Part shown: piece after piece, positions 8,942-18,678 of the stretch
How positions within the stretch are numbered: the stretch's first letter is position 1
Layout: each line of letters begins with the position of its first letter
DNA from: Sulfurospirillum barnesii SES-3
Lineage (GTDB): Bacteria; Campylobacterota; Campylobacteria; Campylobacterales; Sulfurospirillaceae
Length of the DNA: 64,000 nucleotides
Reading direction: 5' to 3'
NCBI RefSeq assembly: GCF_000265295.1
Contig: NC_018002.1
Coordinates: 2,356,001-2,420,000 of the forward strand
Translations under genes and position numbers: made by a program
Notes under the pieces: model-generated
Database searches by the model: none
What the model saw: the letters and a program-made list of their open reading frames with translations, nothing else
What the model was told of the DNA's origin: nothing

Positions 8942-11503
8942 ATGATGAGTTTAAACAGAAGAGATTTTTTAAAAACAACAGCAGCCTCAGCGGCAGTTGC
9001 AGGAACCGTATCGGTCTTTACAACGACACAAGCCGAAGCGAAAATCGGTGAATTACAGTACGAAGGTGAAACTGGCAAATGGATGAGCTCCACCTGTCAA
9101 GGCTGTACCAGTTGGTGTCCGATTCAAGGTCTTGTGGTTGATGGAAAAGTCGTTAAAGTACGTGGCAATCCAAACTCTCCTAGTATGGGTCGTATCTGTC
9201 CACGTCCTCATTTAGCCATTCAACAAGTGTATGATCCAGACCGTGTGAAAACACCACTTAAACGTACCAATCCTAAAAAAGGCAAAGGCATTGATCCTAA
9301 ATTCGTGCCCATTTCGTGGGACGAAGCGATTAATACCATTGCTGAGCAAATTTTAGGACTCATTAAAGCAGGAGAATCTCATAAATTTGTTCTTATGCGT
9401 GGACGTTACACCCATATGAATGAAATTTTATACAACACATTCCCAAAACTTATTGGTAGCCCAAACAATATTTCTCACGCATCTATTTGTGCAAAAACTG
9501 AAAAATTTGGTCGTTACTACACTGAGGGATTTTGGGATTATGCAGACTTTGATTTAGACAATACCCGTTATATTTTGGGATGGGGAACGGATATGGTTTC
9601 TTCAAACCGCCAAATACCATGGTTTATGAACCAACAAGGCTATGTTAAAGACAGAGCTAAAATTACTATTATCGACCCACGTCTCTCCGCAACAGCGGCA
9701 AAGGCGGATCGTTGGGCACCGATTATTCCAGGAACCGATAGTGCCTTAGCCGTTGCTATTGCGCATGTGATTCTTAGTGAAGGACGATGGAACAAATCTT
9801 TTGTGGGTGACTTTCAAGATGGAAAAAACTACTTTATTCCAGGCTCTACTGTTCCAACAGAAGTGATTGTTGATGAAAAATCTCTCCCTGTTGTCTTTGA
9901 AGAAAACCACACGTACGGTGTTGTGGCATGGTGGAACTTAGAATTAAAAGAGAGAACGCCTGAGTGGGCTGAAAAAATCACAGGAATTAGTGCGAAAGAC
10001 ATTCGAACAATCGCACGAGAATTTTCTGATGCAGGAAGCAAAGCGATTTCATGGGTAACAACAGGTGCTTCTATGCAAATTCGTGGTGCGTATGCCTCTT
10101 TAGCCGCACACGCACTCAATGGCCTTGTAGGTTCAGTCGATGCGGTGGGAGGAACACTCCAAGGAAGTTCAGCGCCTTCAGGAAAAACTCCCGATATCAA
10201 ACCTTACCTACCAGCAGAGTTTGAAGCAGCACTCAAACAGAAAAAAATTGACCAACGTGGGACACTCAAACTGGGTGCTTTTAACAAAAAAACAGGCGGT
10301 GGTGTTGTCACACAACAAGTGGCTGATTCTATTTTAACAGACAAACCCTACGATGTAAAAGTAGCGATTGGTTATTGGAACAACTTTGTTTTCTCTATCA
10401 ATGGTGCTAATGTTTGGGAAAAAGCAATGGAAAAATTACCATTTTATGCCCACATCACAACCCATTTAGCGGAAATGAGTATGTACGCCGATATTGTCTT
10501 GCCTGCTAAAATGCATATGTTTGAACGCTATGGATTTAGTAAAAACAAACAAAACCTCCAAGGCTATCTCACCATTCATCAACCTCTTGTTAAATCCTTT
10601 GCCGATGCCAAAACGGATGAAACAGAAATTCCATTCTTGATTGCTCAAGCGTTGGCAAAAAAAGGTTTTGATGGTCCACTGCGCTATTTCCAAGATAACT
10701 TCAAAGACCCAGAAAGCGGTAAAGCACCCACAACCCCAGAAGAGTTTGACCTCTATGCAGTAAAACAGTTCACAAAGCCTATCTGGAGTGGTGAAAGCAA
10801 TGAAAAAGGCGACACCATCAACAGTTGGAATGAGCTTTTAGATAAAGGTGTGTGGAAAACGAAAAAATACAAAATAGGCAAAAAGGTTGATAACTTTGCA
10901 ACCGAAACAAAAAAGTTTGAGTTTTACAGCGAAACTTTGAAAAAAGTGCTTATCGAACATGCTGAGAAAAACAAAGTAACGGTTGATGAGGCATTAGAGG
11001 CGCTCAATTATACGTGTAGAGGAGAATTAGGCTTTGTCCCACACTATGAAGAAGCCGTACGGCATGGTGATGAAAAGACCTATCCGTTCATTTTTGCAGA
11101 GCACCGCTCACGACTTAATCGTGAAGGTCGCAGTCAAAATGCCCCTTGGTATTATGAAATCAAAGACGTTGACCCAGGTGATGTTGCAGGAAAAGATGTC
11201 ACGAAAATCAACCCGCTGGATGGCAAAAAACTGGGACTCAAAGATGGAGACAAAATCAAAATCACATCGGTTCAAGGAAGTATTGAAAGTGAAGTCAAAC
11301 TCTGGGAAGGAATTCGTCCAGGTGTTATTGTGAAATGCTACGGTCAAGGTCACTGGGCATTTGGTCGTGTTGGCTCTGAAGTGTTTGGCTCAAAACCACG
11401 AGGTGCAAACAACAATAATCTTCATGTCTATGATTTTGAGCGCATGGTGGGTTCAACGCCACGCCATGGTGGAAATGCACGCGTCAAAATTGAAAAGATA
11501 TAG
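8942..11503 (+). CDS. arrA: Respiratory arsenate reductase catalytic subunit
   Basis: A periplasmic molybdenum enzyme reducing As(V) to As(III), 853 residues, close to the usual ArrA length. A Tat signal (NRRDFLK, residues 5-11) ends near residue 33. The [4Fe-4S] motif is C52-x2-C55-x3-C59-x26-C86. Cys183 in HASICAK is the likely Mo ligand. RGRY at 153-156 is the ArrA signature, different from the ArxA version. Arg155, Tyr156, His179, Lys188 and Tyr200 keep the spacing of the arsenate-binding residues described for Shewanella ArrA; a serine next to the His is Ala180 here. Two ATGs in a row (8942, 8945) follow AAGGAG; spacing favours the second by one codon. Polysulfide or thiosulfate reductase is less likely because of RGRY and the length. 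Confidence 0.85.
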   Translation: MMSLNRRDFLKTTAASAAVAGTVSVFTTTQAEAKIGELQYEGETGKWMSSTCQGCTSWCPIQGLVVDGKVVKVRGNPNSPSMGRICPRPHLAIQQVYDPDRVKTPLKRTNPKKGKGIDPKFVPISWDEAINTIAEQILGLIKAGESHKFVLMRGRYTHMNEILYNTFPKLIGSPNNISHASICAKTEKFGRYYTEGFWDYADFDLDNTRYILGWGTDMVSSNRQIPWFMNQQGYVKDRAKITIIDPRLSATAAKADRWAPIIPGTDSALAVAIAHVILSEGRWNKSFVGDFQDGKNYFIPGSTVPTEVIVDEKSLPVVFEENHTYGVVAWWNLELKERTPEWAEKITGISAKDIRTIAREFSDAGSKAISWVTTGASMQIRGAYASLAAHALNGLVGSVDAVGGTLQGSSAPSGKTPDIKPYLPAEFEAALKQKKIDQRGTLKLGAFNKKTGGGVVTQQVADSILTDKPYDVKVAIGYWNNFVFSINGANVWEKAMEKLPFYAHITTHLAEMSMYADIVLPAKMHMFERYGFSKNKQNLQGYLTIHQPLVKSFADAKTDETEIPFLIAQALAKKGFDGPLRYFQDNFKDPESGKAPTTPEEFDLYAVKQFTKPIWSGESNEKGDTINSWNELLDKGVWKTKKYKIGKKVDNFATETKKFEFYSETLKKVLIEHAEKNKVTVDEALEALNYTCRGELGFVPHYEEAVRHGDEKTYPFIFAEHRSRLNREGRSQNAPWYYEIKDVDPGDVAGKDVTKINPLDGKKLGLKDGDKIKITSVQGSIESEVKLWEGIRPGVIVKCYGQGHWAFGRVGSEVFGSKPRGANNNNLHVYDFERMVGSTPRHGGNARVKIEKI

Positions 11504-11517
11504 GGAAAGGATAGATT

Positions 11518-12219
11518 ATGGCAAAAAAATATGGAATGATCATTGATCTTCATCGTTGTGTCGGATGTGGTGCGTGTGATTTAGCATGTAAAAGTGAAAA
11601 CAATACCCCAGAGGGTATCAACTGGGCGTTTCACACAACAGAAACCTATGGTGTTTTTCCAAACGTCACTTACAAACACACGCCAACGCTGTGTAACCAC
11701 TGTGAAGATGCACCCTGTGTGAGAGTCTGTCCAACTCATGCGATGCACAAAGATGAAGATGGTTTTGTAGTACATGACCCAAGCATTTGTATTGGCTGTA
11801 AAAGCTGTATGTTGGCAGATCCTTATGGGGTTATCTTTTACAACAAACACCATGCATTTTTAGATTATGCAACCGATGAGAGTGCGATAGTAAAAGGCGG
11901 AACTTTCTCTAAAAAAGAACTTTCCGATAAAGCAAAAGCACCCTTTCCTAACTTCAATGCAGCACGTGGTGCGGATGGGTATGAAGCGGTTCGAAGAAAA
12001 GGTGCGGTTGAAAAGTGTACCTTTTGTAACCACCGTGTTGCTAAAGGCTTAGCACCTGCATGTGTTGTTGCCTGTCCAGCAGATGCTAGAATCTTTGGCG
12101 ATATGAACGATGAAAAAAGTAAAATTGCTTCGTTACTTCGTGCGCATAAACCAACAGTCTTATTACCTGAAAAAGGTACCAAGCCTAAAGTGTTTTATAT
12201 CAGAGATTACAACGCATAA
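11518..12219 (+). CDS. arrB: Arsenate reductase iron-sulfur subunit
   Basis: A 233-residue ferredoxin-like subunit carrying electrons from ArrC to ArrA. Four cluster motifs are seen: C14/C17/C20/C24, C59/C62/C67/C71, C91/C94/C97 plus Asp101, and C167/C170/C182/C186. The third motif reads CIGCKSCMLADPYG, with Asp where most relatives of this family have Cys, so one cluster may have an aspartate ligand or an altered potential. No signal peptide; such subunits are exported with the Tat partner. An AAAGGA ribosome site sits 14 bases after arrA, and a strong hairpin after the stop closes the operon. No TorD-like chaperone gene (arrD) is found in the window. Confidence 0.85.
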   Translation: MAKKYGMIIDLHRCVGCGACDLACKSENNTPEGINWAFHTTETYGVFPNVTYKHTPTLCNHCEDAPCVRVCPTHAMHKDEDGFVVHDPSICIGCKSCMLADPYGVIFYNKHHAFLDYATDESAIVKGGTFSKKELSDKAKAPFPNFNAARGADGYEAVRRKGAVEKCTFCNHRVAKGLAPACVVACPADARIFGDMNDEKSKIASLLRAHKPTVLLPEKGTKPKVFYIRDYNA

Positions 12220-12225
12220 GGCATT

Positions 12226-12252
12226 ATTCCCTCTCCTTTAAAGAGAGGGAAT
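12226..12252 (+). terminator. Hairpin after arrCAB
   Basis: A perfect 10-bp stem, ATTCCCTCTC pairing with GAGAGGGAAT, with a 7-base loop lies seven bases after the arrB stop. The T-rich run that follows is not directly adjacent, so partial read-through into the binding-protein gene is possible. Confidence 0.6.
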
Positions 12253-12314
12253 ATCCTCTTTAAAGGGTTTTCTAATCCTGCCATCAATCTGTACATTTTT
12301 AAAAGGAGTCTCAC

Positions 12315-13112
12315 ATGCGCATGCTATTGACATGGATGCTAAGTTTTGTGTTCATCTATGCAACTGATTTGTCCTATGCTGGTTCATCTACCATTGGGAA
12401 AACTGTTTTTCCAGTATTGGCAAAAGAATTTTCTCAAAAAGCTGGGCATACTTTTTCACGCATTGAAAACCCAGGTTCTGGACAAGGTGTAGATGCACTC
12501 TTAAAAGACAAAGTTGATTTAGCAGGTATTTCACGGGGTATCGAAGATAAAGAACGCGCACAAAATCTTCGTTTTTTCATCATTGGTTACGATGCCATTG
12601 GTGTGGTTGTACACAAAGACAATCCTGTGAAAAATCTGAGCATGGAACAGCTCAAAGCAATTTTTGGTGGAAAAATCACCAACTGGTCAGAAGTGGGTGG
12701 CAACAATGCAAAAATCGACGTTGTTGTTGAAATTCTTGGGGATAAAAGAGCGACACAAATTGTCTTTACTGAAATTGTGTTCGACACAAAGACACTTATT
12801 GGAACGTACAGCAAAGATGCCATTGAAGTCGATGCGCCGCTTGATGAAGTCGCCTATGTGAAAAATCACCCCCATGCCATCACAGCGGTGAGTATGGTTT
12901 TTAGTAAAACCAATCCTGAGGTCAAATCCCTGGCGATTAATGGCATTGAAGCTATTGAAAAAAATATTGCCGATGGTTCTTACCCTATCTCAAGACCACT
13001 GATTTTAGTGACCAAAGAGAATATTTCTGCACCTTTACTGCAATTTTTAGAGTATGTCTACAGTAAAGAAGCACAAGCGATTATTAATAAAACATTTGTT
13101 TCTGCACGTTAA
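12315..13112 (+). CDS. PstS-like periplasmic phosphate/oxyanion-binding protein
   Basis: A 265-residue type-2 periplasmic binding protein with a signal peptide probably cleaved after SYA (about residue 22). Phosphate-binder features are visible: [11 protein letters not shown] right after the cleavage site, [11 protein letters not shown], and [17 protein letters not shown]. It is shorter than transport PstS (about 320-350 residues), and no pstCAB genes lie nearby. It follows the arrCAB hairpin and precedes a chemoreceptor by 11 bases. The pairing suggests it presents phosphate or arsenate to the receptor, rather than feeding a transporter. Ligand specificity between phosphate and arsenate cannot be read from sequence. 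It is not similar to the PhnD-like protein on the other side of the locus beyond the general fold. Confidence 0.8.
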   Translation: MRMLLTWMLSFVFIYATDLSYAGSSTIGKTVFPVLAKEFSQKAGHTFSRIENPGSGQGVDALLKDKVDLAGISRGIEDKERAQNLRFFIIGYDAIGVVVHKDNPVKNLSMEQLKAIFGGKITNWSEVGGNNAKIDVVVEILGDKRATQIVFTEIVFDTKTLIGTYSKDAIEVDAPLDEVAYVKNHPHAITAVSMVFSKTNPEVKSLAINGIEAIEKNIADGSYPISRPLILVTKENISAPLLQFLEYVYSKEAQAIINKTFVSAR

Positions 13113-13123
13113 GGAGGGCTGAG

Positions 13124-14818
13124 ATGACTTCACTGAAATTAGGTATTCACGCTAAAATATTTTCTCTTATGTTTTTATTTTTCATTTTATTTACATCCTA
13201 TGCACTCTATTTATCTGTCTCCTTTTTTAGCACCGAAAAAATTATGGAAGAGCGTTTGGAAAATGTTTCAAGCAAAACCATAACCCAAAGTAAAGAGCTT
13301 ACCAATCTTGAAGCCCTTCAAAAAGAGATTACAGCTCTTTCTCATACACAACTCATTCTTGAAAATATGAGCAAAGTTCAAAAAAATTACGCCTCTTTAC
13401 ACGATGGTGCGTATTGGCTTGATTTTAACGCTTTACTTTCTGCGCTTAAAAAAGCATCGGAAGATAAAGCACTCTCTTTTTTAACTACCCGTATGACGCA
13501 AGAGATTCAAAGCATACACGAAGATTTTATCAACATGGATAAACTCATTGTCTCCTTTAACGATGAGAGAGCCAAACAAATTTCGCTTATTTCGCTCTCG
13601 CCAAAACTCGATGCTTTCATTGCACTGTTTCGTGATGAAATTCAAAAAAGAGAAAATATAAGACAAAATGTTATCTCCTTAGCGCTCACCACCCAAACAC
13701 AAACACTCACAAGCGTTGAAGCACTTAAGCGTGCGAACGACGCCATGCATCAAAAGATGGTCATCGTCAATACCTTAGGCGGGGCTGTCTCCCTTATCAT
13801 GCTCGCTCTTGCCATCTATCTTCCAACCATTCTTGCCAAACAACTCAAAGATTTTAGAGTTGCGTTTAGAGTTTTAGCCGATGGAGATTTTAGAAAACGC
13901 CTTCGCTTCTCAGGAAGTGACGAAGTAGCAGAACTAGGCTCTTTATATAACAGCATCGTTGAAAACCTCAGCCAAAAAATCAATTTTATTGTTGTGCAGG
14001 CTAAAGCCTTAGACCAAACCGCTACCGTGGTCAATGATATTGTTAAGCATCTTGAAAAAGCAGCGGACAAAGTCATCATGCATACGCAAAAAATTAATGA
14101 AACCAACCAAAACTTTAGCGCTATCTCGCAACACATTGGGCTGATTACCAATACAACAATGGATGATGCACAAAAACTTTTAAGCAATAACACAGCAGTG
14201 AGTCATACCGTGCAAGTTTCTATTGACAATCTAAAACAAGCAGCAGAGGCAACACAAGAAACCAAGCAAACCACAGAATCTCTAACGGTTGCAACCGAAC
14301 AAATTCGCCACATTCTCTTAGCTATTGAGGGTATTTCAGACCAGACCAATCTCCTCGCCCTCAATGCTGCCATTGAAGCAGCACGTGCAGGAGAGCATGG
14401 ACGGGGATTTGCAGTCGTAGCCGATGAAGTACGTCACCTAGCAGAGATGTCACAAGCGGCTACGGGCAATGTTGAGCATATTGTGGAAAATATTCATACA
14501 AAAGCCGTAGGCGTTCAAACTCAAATAGAAAACAGTGCGAACAGTTTGCAAGAGGTCATTTCTCAAACACAAATTGCACTCCATGCCTTTAATGGCATTA
14601 GTAACGCCATTCTCACACTGCATACCGAATTAAATCAAGTAGAGAACCAAACCCATACGCAACAACAAGAGAGTCACAACATACAAGAAATTACGCATAA
14701 ACTCACCCTAGAGACAGACACCATGGCAGATATTTCCAATAAACTTTTATCATTTTCTATACAATTAAAAACAACCGCAGATACCCTTCAAATGAACATG
14801 CAGGAGTTTAAACTCTAA
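13124..14818 (+). CDS. Methyl-accepting chemotaxis protein
   Basis: A 564-residue transmembrane chemoreceptor. TM1 is about 12-34, followed by a mostly helical periplasmic domain (35-210) of the length of a four-helix-bundle sensor, then TM2 (212-236), HAMP (237-290) and the long signalling hairpin. The conserved tip [19 protein letters not shown] falls at about 402-420. No PAS or Cache motif is seen. It has an excellent AAGGAGG site and is just 11 bases after the PstS-like gene, so the two are co-expressed. This arrangement suggests binding-protein-mediated taxis to phosphate or arsenate. Whether the pair is transcribed with arrCAB depends on the hairpin at 12226-12252. Confidence 0.9.
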   Translation: MTSLKLGIHAKIFSLMFLFFILFTSYALYLSVSFFSTEKIMEERLENVSSKTITQSKELTNLEALQKEITALSHTQLILENMSKVQKNYASLHDGAYWLDFNALLSALKKASEDKALSFLTTRMTQEIQSIHEDFINMDKLIVSFNDERAKQISLISLSPKLDAFIALFRDEIQKRENIRQNVISLALTTQTQTLTSVEALKRANDAMHQKMVIVNTLGGAVSLIMLALAIYLPTILAKQLKDFRVAFRVLADGDFRKRLRFSGSDEVAELGSLYNSIVENLSQKINFIVVQAKALDQTATVVNDIVKHLEKAADKVIMHTQKINETNQNFSAISQHIGLITNTTMDDAQKLLSNNTAVSHTVQVSIDNLKQAAEATQETKQTTESLTVATEQIRHILLAIEGISDQTNLLALNAAIEAARAGEHGRGFAVVADEVRHLAEMSQAATGNVEHIVENIHTKAVGVQTQIENSANSLQEVISQTQIALHAFNGISNAILTLHTELNQVENQTHTQQQESHNIQEITHKLTLETDTMADISNKLLSFSIQLKTTADTLQMNMQEFKL

Positions 14819-14842
14819 GCATTTTCATGAAACACAATCGCT

Positions 14843-14852
14843 TTACATGTAA
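14843..14852. repeat. TTACATGTAA copy between MCP and mreB genes
   Basis: A perfect copy of the iterated palindrome in the 90-base gap between convergent genes, 24 bases before a strong hairpin. It is the first copy after an 8.7-kb stretch with none. Confidence 0.85.
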
Positions 14853-14876
14853 CCAAAAAATACCCAACATTAACAC

Positions 14877-14912
14877 GTAAGTTCTTGTAAAAATTGTTTT
14901 ACAAGAACTTAC
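14877..14912. terminator. Strong bidirectional hairpin at the end of the MCP and mreB genes
   Basis: A perfect 16-bp stem: GTAAGTTCTTGTAAAA, loop ATTG, then TTTTACAAGAACTTAC. The right arm includes the mreB stop codon (14909-14911). A or T runs inside the arms give a U-tract in either direction, so it can terminate both convergent transcripts. Confidence 0.7.
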
Positions 14913-15916
14913 TTAAAAAGCTTACTGTAACGCTCTTCTTCAATTGCACGTCCTGCCCCTAGAATAATGTTATGAAGAGGATTTTCAACAGGGTTGACTG
15001 CAATTTCAAGCTTAGAAGATAAGTACGTATCTAAGCCCTTAAGCATGGAAGAGCCCCCTGTAAGCAAAATACCCCTATCGTAAATATCCGAAGCAAAAAC
15101 AGGAGGAAGCTCAGAGAGCATCGTATGGGTGAGGGCTACAATTTTATCGATGACAGGAAGAATAGCCTGATGCACATCGATGGCATTCACGGTAAATGTC
15201 TCAGGTAAACGTGTCACTAAATTCTTTACACTAATGCTCATTTGTAACGCTTCTGGATGCACAAGATTGCCCAACTCGTGCTTAATGCGCTCGGCGTCAC
15301 TCGGAGAAATTAACACCCGTTTAGTCGCTTTAAAATGCTCAATAATCGCTTCATCAAGGTCATTTCCTGCCATTCGCAAGGATTTTGACATGACAATACC
15401 ACTCAAAGAGAGCAGTGAAATATCACTCACCCCTGCACCCACATCGAGCACTAAAACACCCTGAGGTTGCTCAATGGCACACTGCGTTCCAAGGGCGGCG
15501 GCAAAAGGGTCTTTAATGAGTTGCACACTCTTCGCACCCCCCTCACGTCCCGCTTCAATGACCGCATTACGCTCCATGGCATTCAAATCGCTTGGAACAC
15601 TCACAATAATATGGGGTTTAAAAATACGTTTGCGTGAAATACGCGCAATCACCTCTTTAATGTACGCTTTTGCCACCGTTAAGTTTGAAATGGCTCCTTT
15701 GGAGAGCGGTTGCATAATTTCAATGTATTTAGGATTTTTTCCCACCATGCGCTTTGAGCTCTCACCGCAATCAAAAAAAGAGCGACGGTTATAATCATAC
15801 GCAATAGAGGTGGGCTCTTCTAAAATAATCCCTTTACGTGGCTGATACACAAGGGTGTTGTTCGTACCCAAATCAATGGCAAACGACGGGTTGGAAGAGC
15901 GAATAAACGAAAACAT
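14909..15916 (-). CDS. mreB: MreB-family actin-like cell-shape protein
   Basis: A 335-residue bacterial actin homologue that would polymerise on the inner membrane and guide cell-wall synthesis. Phosphate-1 (AIDLGTNNTLVY, about 13-24), phosphate-2 (LDVGAGVSDISLLS) and the adenosine motif (LLTGGSSMLKGLD) are all present. Length is normal for MreB. The N terminus is more divergent than canonical MreB, and neither mreC nor mreD is adjacent, so it may be a paralogue (Mbl-like) rather than the main copy. The leader consists of the 94-bp tandem repeat array starting 25 bases upstream. Confidence 0.82.
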   Translation of the reverse strand: MFSFIRSSNPSFAIDLGTNNTLVYQPRKGIILEEPTSIAYDYNRRSFFDCGESSKRMVGKNPKYIEIMQPLSKGAISNLTVAKAYIKEVIARISRKRIFKPHIIVSVPSDLNAMERNAVIEAGREGGAKSVQLIKDPFAAALGTQCAIEQPQGVLVLDVGAGVSDISLLSLSGIVMSKSLRMAGNDLDEAIIEHFKATKRVLISPSDAERIKHELGNLVHPEALQMSISVKNLVTRLPETFTVNAIDVHQAILPVIDKIVALTHTMLSELPPVFASDIYDRGILLTGGSSMLKGLDTYLSSKLEIAVNPVENPLHNIILGAGRAIEEERYSKLFK

Positions 15917-15940
15917 CTTACCTCTTTTTTAGTCTAATTT

Positions 15941-16208
15941 CTATTTTTATCACGCTTCTCAAGCAAAGCTCTCAAAGCTACGTTAACACTGGGTTTTGCT
16001 CGGCGCAATGCCCACGCACTCTCGTGCTTATTCTCTATTTTTATCACGCTTCTCAAGCAAAGCTCTCAAAGCTACGTTAACACTGGGTTTTGCTCGGCGC
16101 AATGCCCACGCACTCTCGTGCTTATTCTCTATTTTTATCACACTTCTCAAGCAAAGCTCTCAAAGCTACGTTAACACTGAGTTTTGCTTAGGCAACAATG
16201 CCCACGCA
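15941..16208. repeat. 94-bp tandem repeat array (two identical units plus one partial)
   Basis: Units at 15941-16034 and 16035-16128 are identical over 94 bases. A third at 16129-16208 is shortened and carries a few changes (for example GAGTTTTGCTTAGG for GGGTTTTGCTCGG). The array fills almost the whole gap between the terC stop and the mreB start. Each full unit holds an AGCAAA/TTTGCT inverted repeat around a GTTAAC palindrome. On the reverse strand each also holds a small GCAC-GAGA-GTGC hairpin with a GNRA-type loop. The unit length is not a multiple of three and no conserved frame runs through, so it is non-coding. It could be a transcribed RNA element between the two reverse-strand genes. 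Confidence 0.9.
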
Positions 16209-16212
16209 AAGA

Positions 16213-16941
16213 TTATTGCTGGGCTTTACGCTGTTTTTTTCTACCGTAAATATTTAACGACTCAACGGCTAAGGAAAACGCCATCGCAAAATAAACATAC
16301 CCTTTAGAAATATGAAAATCAAGTCCCTCTGCAATCAATGTTACACCCACTAAAATTAAAAAGGAGAGCGCTAAAATCTTAATGGTTGGATTGGCATCAA
16401 TAAAACGAGAAATACTTTTACTTGCCACCATCATCACGCCCACTGCAATCATCACCGCTAAAATCATAATGCTTACATCATTAACCATTCCCACCGCGGT
16501 AATGACCGAATCAAGTGAAAAAACAATGTCTAAAATAGCAATTTGAACTAAAACATTAAAAAAATTACGAGGAGTTTTTTGAAGTTCCCTCTCCTCTTCA
16601 CCTGCGTTTTCAATCCCATGATGAATCTCTGTGGTTGATTTTGCTAACAAAAATAATCCACCTACAATCAAAATCAAATCACGTCCTGAAATCTCTTGTG
16701 CTAGAATTGTAAAAAGCGGTGTGGTGAGTTTCATAATCCAAAAAAGTGAAAGCAAAAGTAAAATACGAGTCACCATTGCAAGGGCTAAACCAAAAATACG
16801 TCCCTTATCTCTTTGATGTTCAGGCAATCTTCCTACTAAAATCGCAATAAAAATAATATTATCAATGCCCAGTACAATTTCTAAAGCCGTTAATGTCAAC
16901 AATGCCACCAACGCTTCAAATGTCAATAATGACTCTATCAT
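16213..16941 (-). CDS. TerC/YgaP-type integral membrane protein, probable metal exporter
   Basis: A 242-residue TerC-family membrane protein with about seven helices. The two family signatures are visible: LEIVLGIDNIIFIAIL near residue 20 and ILDIVFSLDSVITAVG near 134, each with conserved acidic residues inside the membrane. A charged cytoplasmic loop (HHGIENAGEEERELQ) lies between the halves. Relatives are linked to manganese efflux during metalation of exported proteins or to tellurite resistance; which applies here cannot be told. The stop is directly followed by the 94-bp repeat array and then mreB on the same strand. Confidence 0.85.
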   Translation of the reverse strand: MIESLLTFEALVALLTLTALEIVLGIDNIIFIAILVGRLPEHQRDKGRIFGLALAMVTRILLLLSLFWIMKLTTPLFTILAQEISGRDLILIVGGLFLLAKSTTEIHHGIENAGEEERELQKTPRNFFNVLVQIAILDIVFSLDSVITAVGMVNDVSIMILAVMIAVGVMMVASKSISRFIDANPTIKILALSFLILVGVTLIAEGLDFHISKGYVYFAMAFSLAVESLNIYGRKKQRKAQQ

Positions 16942-17011
16942 CTTTGCTTTATCCTAAATTTTTGGTTTATTTTACCCTCTTTCACGTATAAGTCTTCTTA
17001 GCAAAAAGGCG

Positions 17012-17021
17012 TTACATGTAA
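17012..17021. repeat. TTACATGTAA copy upstream of gdhA
   Basis: A perfect copy in the divergent region between terC and gdhA, about 100 bases before the preferred gdhA start. The rest of the 180-base gap is AT-rich with no clear promoter to my reading. Confidence 0.85.
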
Positions 17022-17031
17022 TGCATCCTAA

Positions 17032-18477
<1,446 letters not shown>

Positions 18478-18501
18478 TAAAACGGGCTTTTGCCCGTTTT
18501 A
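18478..18501 (+). terminator. Rho-independent terminator of gdhA
   Basis: TAAAACGGGC, loop TTTT, GCCCGTTTTA: a 10-bp perfect stem ending in a T run. The TTACATGTAA copy at 18499-18508 begins inside the T tract, so the palindrome and terminator overlap. Confidence 0.85.
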
Positions 18502-18678
18502 CATGTAAAGCTATCTTTACTTTCATCCCTATCCCCCACATACGTTATACTTTTTTTGGTTTATATGCTTTGTTTAGATTTAATAAATTTTAATGATTAA
18601 AAAATATACAAATATAGTGTTTAATCAATACTCCTAATATGTTAGCATTTCTTCATCAAACGAAGAAAGTGTCTCTAA

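Noticed and set aside
8098-12219. Polysulfide or thiosulfate reductase (psrABC/phsABC) as the identity of this operon
   Set aside because: The anchor and Fe-S subunits would fit, but the catalytic subunit has the ArrA length, RGRY signature and arsenate-site spacing, and the neighbours are arsenic-related.
15996-16307. A 103-codon forward frame across the 94-bp repeats
   Set aside because: It reads the same repeat in different frames (94 is not a multiple of 3), runs antisense into terC and has no ribosome site.
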